Below are positions 38,200-46,721 of a stretch of DNA of 64,000 nucleotides, in pieces. Within the stretch, counting starts at the first letter, position 1. Every line of letters begins with the position of its first letter. The notes below the pieces were generated by a model. That model was not told where the DNA came from. It ran no database searches and was given only the letters and a program-made list of their open reading frames with translations. The stretch is taken from NCBI GenBank assembly GCA_963205185.1, contig CAUJHZ010000030.1, positions 1 to 64,000 of the forward strand, written 5' to 3'. This DNA is from Planctomycetota bacterium. Its GTDB lineage: Bacteria; Planctomycetota; Phycisphaerae; Phycisphaerales; UBA5793. Position numbers and translations under genes: made by a program.

Positions 38200-39669
38200 A
38201 TGAGTCGCATCAATACAAATGTTCCGTCATTGATCGGGCAGCGAACGCTCGGTTTGCAGAACCGTTCGCTCAACATCAGCCTCGAACGGCTGAGCACGGG
38301 TCTGCGCATCAACCGCGGCGGCGACGATCCCGCCGGTCTGATCGCATCCGAAAACCTTCGCGCCGAGATGAAGGCCATCACCGCCGCCATCAAGAACGGC
38401 GAGCGAGCTGAGCAGGTCGTCAACGTCGCCGAGGGCGGTCTGCAGGAAGTCAGCAACCTGCTCCAGGAACTCCAGGGGCTCGTCGGCCAGTCCGCCAACG
38501 AAGCCGGCCTGAGTGACGAGGAGAAGGAAGCGAACCAGCAGCAGATCGACTCGATTCTGCAAACGATCGACCGCATCTCCAACGCCACGTCGTTCCAGGG
38601 CAGCAAGCTGCTTAACGGCAACTTCGACTACACGACCTCGGCCGTCACCGGCAGTCTGCTGTCGGACGTGACCATCAATTCGGCGAAACTGCCTTCGACC
38701 GCCGGCGCGTACCTGACCGTCACGGTCGATACGCTCACCTCGGCCCAGACGGCTGAAGTGTACCTCTCGACGGCCGCCACCTTCGACGGCAACGGCGGGT
38801 CGTACAGCATCGAGATCACCGGCAACACCGGAACCCAGCAGATTACGATCTCCGACGGCTCCAGCCAGGCGGACATCATCAACGCCATCAACCAGTTCAA
38901 GGATGTGACCGGCGTCTCTGCTGCTCAGAACAGCACGAACACCGACCGCATCGAGTTCCGCTCCTCCGGCTTCGGCAGCGACGCGTTCGTGCGTGTGAAG
39001 GAATTGACGGGCAGCACCTCGAACCTGATCTTCACCGGTGCTTCGGGAGGTTCGGGCACAGACGACGTGAAGGACGAAGGTCGCGATGCGACACTCCTGA
39101 TCAACGGTATCCAGGCCACTACGAACGGCCTGCAGGCGAGAGTGTCCAGCGACGGCTTTGACGTCTCGGTCACCATCGATGGAACCAGCGCCCTGAACAT
39201 GACAAACGGCACGACGTCGTTCTACATCAGCGGTGGCGGCGCGACCTTCAGCCTCAACCCCGATGTCAACCTCGCCGGCAAGGTCAGTCTGGGCATCCAG
39301 TCCGTCTCCAGCGGTAACCTCGGCAACGCCATCACGGGTTACCTCTCCGACCTCAAGTCGGGCGGCACGGGCAACGTCCAGACGGGCGACATCGACAAGG
39401 CTCAGACCATCATCGACGCCGCGATCAAGCAGGTGTCGGGCCTTCGCGGCCGCCTGGGCGCCTTCCAGACGAACGTCGTCGGCGCATCGGTCCGCTCGCT
39501 GGGTATCTCCTTCGAGAACACTGCAGCGGCCGAAAGCCAGATCCGCGACACCGACTTCGCCGCGGAAACCGCCGGCCTCACGCGGTCTCAGATCCTCGTG
39601 CAGGCGGCCACGACGGTGCTCTCACTGTCGAACCAGCAGCCGCAGAGCGTTCTGGCGCTCCTTGGCTAA
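38200..39669 (+). CDS. fliC: Flagellin 2
   Basis: A 489-residue flagellin: SRINTNVPSLIGQRTLGLQN, LERLSTGLRINRGGDDPAGL and the C-terminal SQIRDTDFAAETAGLTRSQI with LVQAATTVLSLSNQQPQSVL. The conserved ends resemble flagellin 1, while the centre (about 150-400) differs, with Ser/Thr/Gly-rich IN-type units. Transcription from the sigma-28 candidate plus its own terminator makes it a separate unit from fliC1. It likely forms a different part or state of the filament. Confidence 0.95.
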   Translation: MSRINTNVPSLIGQRTLGLQNRSLNISLERLSTGLRINRGGDDPAGLIASENLRAEMKAITAAIKNGERAEQVVNVAEGGLQEVSNLLQELQGLVGQSANEAGLSDEEKEANQQQIDSILQTIDRISNATSFQGSKLLNGNFDYTTSAVTGSLLSDVTINSAKLPSTAGAYLTVTVDTLTSAQTAEVYLSTAATFDGNGGSYSIEITGNTGTQQITISDGSSQADIINAINQFKDVTGVSAAQNSTNTDRIEFRSSGFGSDAFVRVKELTGSTSNLIFTGASGGSGTDDVKDEGRDATLLINGIQATTNGLQARVSSDGFDVSVTIDGTSALNMTNGTTSFYISGGGATFSLNPDVNLAGKVSLGIQSVSSGNLGNAITGYLSDLKSGGTGNVQTGDIDKAQTIIDAAIKQVSGLRGRLGAFQTNVVGASVRSLGISFENTAAAESQIRDTDFAAETAGLTRSQILVQAATTVLSLSNQQPQSVLALLG

Positions 39670-39707
39670 GGACTCCTCCGAAGGATTCCTCCCTCCGTGA
39701 CTTCAAG

Positions 39708-39742
39708 CGCGGCGGCCGAAAGGTCGCCGCGTTTGTTCTTTT
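39708..39742 (+). terminator. Rho-independent terminator after fliC2
   Basis: A stem of about 10 base pairs, GCGGCGGCC (39709-39717) with GGTCGCCGC (39722-39730), one G-U pair, a GAAA tetraloop, and the tail GTTTGTTCTTTT. Confidence 0.85.
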
Positions 39743-39777
39743 GACCCCTCGCTCATGCGCCGCGCGCAGCGGCACCA

Positions 39778-39783
39778 TACAAT
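39778..39783 (+). promoter_or_regulatory. Putative -10 box of a leaderless epimerase transcript
   Basis: TACAAT 9 bases before the ATG at 39793. No Shine-Dalgarno. Confidence 0.45.
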
Positions 39784-39792
39784 CGAGCCGCC

Positions 39793-40827
39793 ATGCCCGC
39801 TCGACCAGACCTCGCCGCACATTATCGAGACCTTCCCGTCCTCGTCACCGGCGGCGCCGGCTTCATCGGCTCGCATCTGACGCGGGCGCTTGTGGCGCTT
39901 GGCGCGCGCGTCACCGTCATCGATGACCTCTCCGGCGGCAGCGAAGAAAACCTGAGCGACCTGCTCCCCGGCGCCGGCTCAACGATTGCGCCCTCGCACG
40001 GGTTTCGCTTCGTTCGCGCCTCCATTCTTGATTGCGATGCGCTTGAACAGTGCTGTCGCGGAGTGGCGCTGGTCTTTCACGAGGCAGCGCTGGCAAGCGT
40101 CCCGGCCAGCATCGAGCAGCCGCGCCGATACCTGGATGTCAACGTCACGGGCACGCAGCAACTGCTCGAGACCGCGGTCAGGTGCGGCGTGCGGCGGGTC
40201 GTCTTCGCTTCGTCGAGCAGCGTGTACGGCGATCAGCCGGTGCTGCCCAAGGTGGAGAACCAGATGCCCGACCCGCTCAGCCCCTACGCCCAGGAGAAGC
40301 TCACCGGCGAACATCTCATGCGCGTGTGGGCGCTGTGCTATGGCCTGGGCACCGTGTGCCTGCGCTATTTCAACATCTTCGGCCCCGGGCAGCGGGCGGA
40401 TTCCGCCTACGCCGCGGTCGTCGCCGCCTTCGCCAGCGCGCTGCTCAAAGGTCGCCGTCCGAGCATCTTCGGCGACGGCAGCGCTTCGCGCGACTTCACA
40501 TTTGTCGATGACGTCGTGCAGGCGAATCTGCTGGCGGGCTCGATCCACGGCCTCGACGCCCCGCCCGCCCAAGAGCCGATGCTGGCTGGGGGCGTGATGA
40601 ACATCGCGCGCGGTGACCGGGTCACCGTGCTCGAACTGGCCCGACTCATGGCCGAGATCGTCGGCATCGATGCGCCGCCGGAGTTCAAGCCGCCTCGGTT
40701 TGGCGATGTGCTCCACAGCCAGGCGGACATCTCGCGAGCCCGTAAGTGGCTGGGCTACGAGCCGCACACCTCGGTTCGAGACGGCCTGAAAGCGACGCTT
40801 GACTGGTACCGCTCTATACGGGACTGA
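39793..40827 (+). CDS. NAD-dependent sugar epimerase/dehydratase (UDP-glucose 4-epimerase-like)
   Basis: A 344-residue extended short-chain dehydrogenase. NAD-binding GGAGFIGSHLTRAL (residues about 19-32), catalytic Ser in VFASSSSVYGD and the YAQEK Tyr-Lys pair, then LRYFNIFGPGQ and the substrate-side SRDFTFVDDVV. This pattern is shared by UDP-glucose and UDP-GlcNAc 4-epimerases (WbpP-like). It could supply activated sugars for surface glycan or flagellin glycosylation, since it directly follows the flagellins. The exact substrate is not determined. Confidence 0.87.
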   Translation: MPARPDLAAHYRDLPVLVTGGAGFIGSHLTRALVALGARVTVIDDLSGGSEENLSDLLPGAGSTIAPSHGFRFVRASILDCDALEQCCRGVALVFHEAALASVPASIEQPRRYLDVNVTGTQQLLETAVRCGVRRVVFASSSSVYGDQPVLPKVENQMPDPLSPYAQEKLTGEHLMRVWALCYGLGTVCLRYFNIFGPGQRADSAYAAVVAAFASALLKGRRPSIFGDGSASRDFTFVDDVVQANLLAGSIHGLDAPPAQEPMLAGGVMNIARGDRVTVLELARLMAEIVGIDAPPEFKPPRFGDVLHSQADISRARKWLGYEPHTSVRDGLKATLDWYRSIRD

Positions 40828-40865
40828 ACCCGCGAGACCGTTCCGCGGATCGCCTCCACCGCGCG

Positions 40866-40871
40866 TACAAT
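40866..40871 (+). promoter_or_regulatory. Putative -10 box of a leaderless transcript
   Basis: TACAAT 8 bases before the ATG at 40880. No Shine-Dalgarno. Confidence 0.45.
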
Positions 40872-40879
40872 CAGCCGTG

Positions 40880-42199
40880 ATGCCATATCTGCTATGGAAT
40901 GCAAGCGACCGACCTCGCCGCCGGTTCTGCCTCCCGGCAGTGCTGCTGCTGTTGGGAAACGCGGGGCTGTGTGCCGCCCGGCAGGAGGCGCCGCCGCAGC
41001 CAGCCGGCGAGGCGGGGGCTGCGGCCCAGACCACTCCCGCCGCCGCTCCTGAGTTTGACCGGAGCCTCGCTGGCGTCAACCGCGCCCGCGCGCTGTTTGA
41101 CAAAGTGGTCGAGACGTACCGGACCGCTCCGGCCATCCGCGACGAAGTCACGGTGACGTTGCGGTTTTCAGGTGGCGGCGAGGAAGGCGAACAGTCCAGC
41201 ACTGTCCCGCTGATCATCAGCAGGCAGGGCGTGCGCATCACCCTCAACGACATCACTTTTACAGCCATCGACGGCACGATCTACGGCGAGTACGCTCCCA
41301 AACCCAAGAGGCTGTTCGTGGAGGACTTCCAGGGCCCGCTCAGCGTCGATCTCTTCACGATCCAGAACTCGATCTTTCCGTTTCCTCACTTTGGCCTGTG
41401 TCTGTCGGACACGCCCATCGACGAACTCTTCCAGTTCACATTTGACGCCCGCCTCGTCGGCCATCGGACGATCGACGACGCCAAACTGGGTTCCGTCGAA
41501 CAGATTCTCGTCGAATCAAGCACCGAAGGCGCGCCGTGCACGCTGACAATCGATCCTGCGACGAGTCTCGTCCTGCGATTCGAATCGGAGCTGAAAGACC
41601 TGGCGAATCCGGACACGAAGTGGCTCATCACCTCGGAGATGAAGCCGCAGCCGCTGGACCACTTCCCGATCGAAGAAATCGTCGTGGACATGGATGGCCG
41701 CAAGATGGTCCAGTCCGTCGGGCTGTTGGTTGCTGAACACGCCACGGCTGACCTCATCGACACGCCTTCGCCCGATTTCACCTTCACTGATCCGGAGGGC
41801 AACACGCTCAGCCTGGAGGATTGCGCCGGCAAGGCGACGGCGATCATGTTCTGGTGGATTCCCTCGGAGGCGGAGTCGCCCGTTCTCGAGTCGGTGATCG
41901 AACTGCAGAAATGGATCGAGCAGGAGCAACTCACCGCGCAGATCGTGCCGGTCAACTGCGGCGATCGCGTTGAGGACCTTGATCTGTATCTTGAAGGTCG
42001 AAAGGTCGAAATCGATCGCTGGCAGGACGAGGGCGGCGCCGCGTCGATCGGCGCCTTCTTTGCACCGAAGTGGCCCACCACCGTGGTCATCTCCCCCGCC
42101 GGCAAGGTTGTCCAGGCGTTTGTCGGCACCGATCCGAGCGGCACCTTTACCGAGCGCGTGCGCAAAGCGATCCACGAAGCCCTCAACGAAGATCTCTGA
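40880..42199 (+). CDS. Secreted redoxin-fold protein lacking the CxxC site
   Basis: A 439-residue protein with an N-terminal signal peptide (about 10-35) and an Ala/Pro-rich linker. Residues about 70-280 form a beta-rich lipid-carrier-like domain (DUF2092-type: LFDKVVETYRTAPAIRDEVT, VRITLNDITFTAIDGTIYG). Residues about 295-435 are thioredoxin-like (TPSPDFTFTDPEGNTLSLED, VVISPAGKVVQAFVG). The position of the active CxxC is ATAIMFWWIPSEAESPV, without cysteines, so disulfide chemistry is not expected. The ATG at 40880 is used. Role unknown; possibly an envelope sensor or chaperone. Confidence 0.65.
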   Translation: MPYLLWNASDRPRRRFCLPAVLLLLGNAGLCAARQEAPPQPAGEAGAAAQTTPAAAPEFDRSLAGVNRARALFDKVVETYRTAPAIRDEVTVTLRFSGGGEEGEQSSTVPLIISRQGVRITLNDITFTAIDGTIYGEYAPKPKRLFVEDFQGPLSVDLFTIQNSIFPFPHFGLCLSDTPIDELFQFTFDARLVGHRTIDDAKLGSVEQILVESSTEGAPCTLTIDPATSLVLRFESELKDLANPDTKWLITSEMKPQPLDHFPIEEIVVDMDGRKMVQSVGLLVAEHATADLIDTPSPDFTFTDPEGNTLSLEDCAGKATAIMFWWIPSEAESPVLESVIELQKWIEQEQLTAQIVPVNCGDRVEDLDLYLEGRKVEIDRWQDEGGAASIGAFFAPKWPTTVVISPAGKVVQAFVGTDPSGTFTERVRKAIHEALNEDL

Positions 42200-42229
42200 A
42201 ACCCGTCCGATCCACCCGGGCGTCCGCGC

Positions 42230-42235
42230 TTTAAT
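42230..42235 (+). promoter_or_regulatory. Putative -10 box of a leaderless transcript
   Basis: TTTAAT 8 bases before the ATG at 42244. No Shine-Dalgarno. Confidence 0.35.
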
Positions 42236-42243
42236 GGGCGTCG

Positions 42244-45200
42244 ATGGGCTCCACCTCACTTCCTGTCATCTCGAACGAGCAATCGGCGATGATGCGTCAC
42301 GCTGCGGCGCTGCGCGACCTTGTTCGCGGGCAGGTGCGCTTCGACCGGCATGATCGGATGCTCTATTCGACCGACGCGAGCATCTACCAGGTCGAGCCGC
42401 TGGGCGTCGTGGTGCCGGCGGATGAAGAGGACGTCGAGACGGTCATCCGCTACGCGCGCGATCACGGTCTGCCCATCCTGCCGCGCGGCGGGGGGACCAG
42501 TCTGGCCGGCCAATGCGTCAATCGCGCCATCGTCATCGACACGTCCGTCAACCTCCGCGACATCGGTTGGATCTGCCGCTCCACGAAGTGCTGCATGGTT
42601 GAGGCGGGGATGACGATTGATGATCTCAATGACCGGTTGCGGCCCGAAGGACTTTTCTTCGCACCCGACCCCGCAACGGCCCGGCAGGCGAACATCGGCG
42701 GATGCATCGGCAACAACGCCGCCGGCACGCGCTCGATCAAATACGGCCGTACGGTCGAAAACGTCGAAGCCGTGCACGTCGTGCTGTCAACCGGCGAGCG
42801 CATCACCCTGGCCCGGGGCGCTGCGGGCTGCGGCAATTTGCGGGGAATCGAAATTCCCCCCCGGGTGCAGGAGCGCCTGGATCGCCATCGCGCCGTCGCG
42901 CGCCGCCTGACTGACGGCGTGATCGACGTTGTGCGCCGCCATGAGCGACTCATTCGCGAGCGCTATCCGAAGACGCTTCGCCGCAACGCCGGTTATGCGC
43001 TGGACCTGATCCTGGCCGACCTCGATGAAGCGCAGCGCACCGGCAGCGATCCGCTGGATGTGGTCGATCTTTCCAGGCTCATCTGCGGATCCGAGGGCAC
43101 GCTCGCGTTCGTGACCGCAGCCAACCTCTGGCTGCATCCGATTCCATGCGCCACGGGTCTGGCGGTCATCGGCTTTGCCTCGCTCGAGCAAGCGATTGAT
43201 GCAGTCGTGCCGCTGCTGGGACTCAACCCATCCGCCGTGGAACTGCTCGATGATCTCATTCTCAACCTCGCGAATGAGAATGCCGAGTACCGCCAGTACG
43301 TGCAACTGATGCCCCAACCGGCTGCGGGGAAGGCGCTGCGCCCGCAGGTTCTGAGAGCCGTGCTGTACGTCGAGTTCCAGTCGCAGCAGGGGGCCGTTGA
43401 AGTCGAGGAACGCTTTGCGCTTCTTCGCGAAATGGCCGCGCGACAGTTTCCGGGCGCGACGGTCGCCTGCTACGGCGATCGGGCCGCCATCATGCAGGCG
43501 CTCAAACTCCGCAAGGCGGGCGAGCCGCTGCTGCACGGCATTCCGGGCCGGCGCAAGCCCGTCGGCTTCGTCGAAGACAATGCCGTACCCGTCGAACGCC
43601 TCAGCGAGTTTGTGCGCGATTTCCGCCGGATCGTCGAGTCGCGCGGCACAATCGCCTCGTTTTACGCACATGCGTCGGTCGGCGTGCTGCACGTGCGCCC
43701 GCTGCTGGATCTGCGCGAAGCCGCTGACCGCAAGCGCATGGAGGAGATCGCCATTGAGACGGCCGACCTTGCGCAGTCGCTCGGAGGCGTCATGTCGGGT
43801 GAGCACGGCGACGGTCGGGCTCGCGGGCCACTGCTCGAGCGCTTCTACGGGCGCGAACTCATGAACGCCTTTCGTGAGATCAAGCAGATCTTCGATCCGC
43901 ACAACCTGTTCAATCCCGGCAACATCGTCGCGCCCGGGCCCATCGCGTCGATTCACGAATCCACGCGCGTGCAGCACGAAGAGCGGTCCGGCGGGGCGGC
44001 CGGCCTGCCCGAGATGTTCTTCGATTACAGCCGCGAAGGAGGTTTCGACCACGCCGTCGAACTCTGCAACGGCGCCGGCGTCTGCCGCAAGAAGACCGGC
44101 GGCACGATGTGCCCGTCGTACATGGCGACTCTCGACGAGCGCCACAGCACGCGCGGGCGCGGCAACGCACTGCGCCTGGCCATCTCCGGCCAGTTCGGTG
44201 AGCGCGGCAAAGCCGACTGGAACGACGCTGGCACGCTCGAAACGCTCGATCTGTGCCTCAGTTGCAAGGCGTGCCAAACGGAGTGTCCGAGCAACGTCGA
44301 TGTCGCGAAGTACAAGGCGGAGTACCTGGCGCAGTCGTATCGCGACGCCGGGCGCGTTCCGCTGGCGGCGCGTTTGCTCGGCCGGGTGGATTTGCTGAAC
44401 CGGGCCGGTGCGTGGATGCCGGACTTCGCCAACGCCCTCGTCGATGCGCCGCCTCTTCGCTCGCTGGCCAATCGCCTGCTCGGCCTGGCGCCGCAGCGCA
44501 CCTTGCCGCGCTTTGCGCACTCTCTGTTTCGCCAGGCGCTGGACTTCCGATCGACGGCGGAGGTGGGTGCACCGGCCGTCATCCTCTACGGCGACTGCTT
44601 CACGTCGTTCAATGAACCGCACATCGGGTTCGCCGCGATGCGGCTGCTCGACGCGTTCGGCTATCGCGTGGTCGTGGCCGACGCGGGCTGCTGCGGCCGG
44701 GCCATGATATCAACCGGCTTGCTCGACCGGGCGCGCCGCACCATCACCGCCACGGCCGGGCGGCTCGTATCGCTCATCCATAGCCACCAGGCCCGCGCGG
44801 TTCTCGTTTGCGAGCCGAGTTGCCTGGCCAGCATTCATGATGAGTGGCAGACGCTGCGCCTTGACGAGTCGTCTCGCGCGCATGCGCAATCCATCGCGCC
44901 GCGGGCCTGGCTGGTTGAAGATTTCCTGGAACGGTTTGACGATGTGCACCCGCGCCGGCCGCAGTGGGCGCCACGAGGGGGCGAGCCCGCCGAGGGGCGC
45001 ATTCTCCTGCACGGGCACTGCCACCAGAAGGCGCTGTGGGGGGTGGATACTTCCTCCGCCATCCTCCGCCGCCTGTACGGTCCGCGCCTGCACGTGCTCG
45101 ACACGGGCTGCTGCGGCATGGCCGGTTCATTCGGCTACGCCGCACACCGGTACGACCTCTCGATGAAGATCGGCGAGCTGGCGCTCTTCCCGGCGGTCCG

Positions 45201-45324
45201 GCAGCGAAACGAGGGTGACGTGGTTCTGGCGCCGGGCACGAGTTGCCGCCACCAGGTGCACGACGGCGCCGGCGCGACGGCGCTGCATCCGGTCGAATTC
45301 CTTGCGGCGTCGCTGCGCCAATAA
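42244..45324 (+). CDS. FAD-linked oxidase with Fe-S and CCG domains (D-lactate/glycolate dehydrogenase-like)
   Basis: A 1026-residue one-chain oxidoreductase. PCMH-type FAD-binding domain (about 50-280; PRGGGTSLAGQCVNRAIVID and GCIGNNAAGTRSIKYGRT), FAD-oxidase C-terminal domain (about 285-570, ending SGEHGDGRARGP), a 4Fe-4S module (NGAGVCRKKTGGTMCPSY and CLSCKACQTECPSNVD, about 615-690), and two CCG cysteine-rich units (GCCGRAMISTGL and GHCHQKALWG/DTGCCGMAGSFGY). The gene joins what are glcD and glcF or lldE-like subunits elsewhere. It oxidises a 2-hydroxy acid and passes electrons to the membrane pool; the acid is not identifiable. Confidence 0.88.
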   Translation: MGSTSLPVISNEQSAMMRHAAALRDLVRGQVRFDRHDRMLYSTDASIYQVEPLGVVVPADEEDVETVIRYARDHGLPILPRGGGTSLAGQCVNRAIVIDTSVNLRDIGWICRSTKCCMVEAGMTIDDLNDRLRPEGLFFAPDPATARQANIGGCIGNNAAGTRSIKYGRTVENVEAVHVVLSTGERITLARGAAGCGNLRGIEIPPRVQERLDRHRAVARRLTDGVIDVVRRHERLIRERYPKTLRRNAGYALDLILADLDEAQRTGSDPLDVVDLSRLICGSEGTLAFVTAANLWLHPIPCATGLAVIGFASLEQAIDAVVPLLGLNPSAVELLDDLILNLANENAEYRQYVQLMPQPAAGKALRPQVLRAVLYVEFQSQQGAVEVEERFALLREMAARQFPGATVACYGDRAAIMQALKLRKAGEPLLHGIPGRRKPVGFVEDNAVPVERLSEFVRDFRRIVESRGTIASFYAHASVGVLHVRPLLDLREAADRKRMEEIAIETADLAQSLGGVMSGEHGDGRARGPLLERFYGRELMNAFREIKQIFDPHNLFNPGNIVAPGPIASIHESTRVQHEERSGGAAGLPEMFFDYSREGGFDHAVELCNGAGVCRKKTGGTMCPSYMATLDERHSTRGRGNALRLAISGQFGERGKADWNDAGTLETLDLCLSCKACQTECPSNVDVAKYKAEYLAQSYRDAGRVPLAARLLGRVDLLNRAGAWMPDFANALVDAPPLRSLANRLLGLAPQRTLPRFAHSLFRQALDFRSTAEVGAPAVILYGDCFTSFNEPHIGFAAMRLLDAFGYRVVVADAGCCGRAMISTGLLDRARRTITATAGRLVSLIHSHQARAVLVCEPSCLASIHDEWQTLRLDESSRAHAQSIAPRAWLVEDFLERFDDVHPRRPQWAPRGGEPAEGRILLHGHCHQKALWGVDTSSAILRRLYGPRLHVLDTGCCGMAGSFGYAAHRYDLSMKIGELALFPAVRQRNEGDVVLAPGTSCRHQVHDGAGATALHPVEFLAASLRQ

Positions 45325-45369
45325 TCACCGCCAAAGGCGGCGCGCCGGCCGCCGCATCCGAGGATCCGC

Positions 45370-46716
45370 ATGGACCAGTTCAACTATCGTGACGGCAGCC
45401 TGTTCTGCGAGGATGTTGCCGTCGAAGACATTGCCGCCGCGGCGGGCACGCCCGTGTACATCTACAGCGCCGCGACAATCGCCGATCACTACCGCAAGCT
45501 CGTCGCGGCTTTCAAGGACGTCTCGCCGCTCATCTGCTACTCAATCAAGAGTTGCTCGAATCTTTCGATCCTCAAACTGCTGGCCGATCTTGGCGCAGGG
45601 ATGGACGTCGTCAGCGGGGGGGAACTCTTCCGCGCCGGCCTGGCGAAGGTGCCCGGCAGCCGCATCGTCTTCGCCGGCGTCGGCAAGACGGATGACGAGA
45701 TCGTCGAAGCGCTCGACTACAACCCCGAGGGTTCGACGCGGCACGGCATCCGGCTCTTCAACATCGAATCCGAGGCGGAGTTTGAGAACATCGCGGCGAT
45801 CGCGCGCAGCCGCGGCGTGAGCTGCGAAGCGACGCTGCGCGTCAATCCCGACGTTGATCCCAAGACCCACGTCTACACGACCACCGGCAAGAAGGAGACG
45901 AAGTTCGGCGTCGATCTTGAGCGCGCTCGGGCGTTCTTCCGCAAGTACGGCCGCGACGAACATTGCCGCCTGAGCGCGATCCACCTGCACATCGGCTCGC
46001 CCGTGTACACCGTGGAGCCCTACATTGAGGCCGTGAAGCGCGCCTTGGCGCTGATCGATGAACTTGCCGCGTCGGGTCACCGGATCACCGCGCTCAATCT
46101 CGGCGGGGGGTTCGGCGCCGACTATACCAGCGCGCAGTCGCCCCTCGCCGCCGACTACGCCTCGGCGATTGTGCCGCTCGTCAAGAGCCACGTCCAGAGC
46201 GGCCTGAAGATCATCCTCGAACCCGGCCGGACCATCATCGCCAACGCCGGCATTCTGCTCAACCGGGTGCAGTACCTCAAGAAGTCGGGCCAGCGGCACT
46301 TCGTCATCATCGACGGCGGCATGCACGCGCTGATCCGCCCCGCGCTCTACGGCTCGTTTCACTTCATCTGGCCGGCGCGGGTTTCGCGCCTCCACGTGCC
46401 GCAGAAACGCGAGCAGGAGATGGATCTGCCGGGGCTGGAATTGTGCGACGTCGTCGGCCCCATCTGCGAGAGCAGCGATTTTCTCGCCAAAGACCGCCGC
46501 CTGCCGCCCATGGTGCGAGGCGACCTGCTGGCCGTCTTTTCCGCGGGCGCCTACGGCATGGTCATGGCCAGCCACTACAATTCTCACCCGCTGCCGGCCG
46601 AAGTGCTCGTCGTCGGCAAGCGGGCCACGGTGATCCGCACACGCGAGACGTATGACGATCTCGTCGCGCGGGAACGGCAGCCCGAGGCCCTGCTCGGACC
46701 GCCTCTTGAGGACTGA
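45370..46716 (+). CDS. lysA: Diaminopimelate decarboxylase
   Basis: A 448-residue PLP fold-III decarboxylase. The Schiff-base Lys lies in LICYSIKSCSNLSIL, followed by HIGSPVYTVEPY, LNLGGGFGADY, LEPGRTIIANAGILL and the active-site Cys in VVGPICESSDFLAKDR. It makes lysine from meso-diaminopimelate. The variant YSIKSCSN (for YAxKAN) is typical of this branch. The bpt gene follows after 5 bases, probably co-transcribed. Confidence 0.92.
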   Translation: MDQFNYRDGSLFCEDVAVEDIAAAAGTPVYIYSAATIADHYRKLVAAFKDVSPLICYSIKSCSNLSILKLLADLGAGMDVVSGGELFRAGLAKVPGSRIVFAGVGKTDDEIVEALDYNPEGSTRHGIRLFNIESEAEFENIAAIARSRGVSCEATLRVNPDVDPKTHVYTTTGKKETKFGVDLERARAFFRKYGRDEHCRLSAIHLHIGSPVYTVEPYIEAVKRALALIDELAASGHRITALNLGGGFGADYTSAQSPLAADYASAIVPLVKSHVQSGLKIILEPGRTIIANAGILLNRVQYLKKSGQRHFVIIDGGMHALIRPALYGSFHFIWPARVSRLHVPQKREQEMDLPGLELCDVVGPICESSDFLAKDRRLPPMVRGDLLAVFSAGAYGMVMASHYNSHPLPAEVLVVGKRATVIRTRETYDDLVARERQPEALLGPPLED

Positions 46717-46721
46717 CAGTC

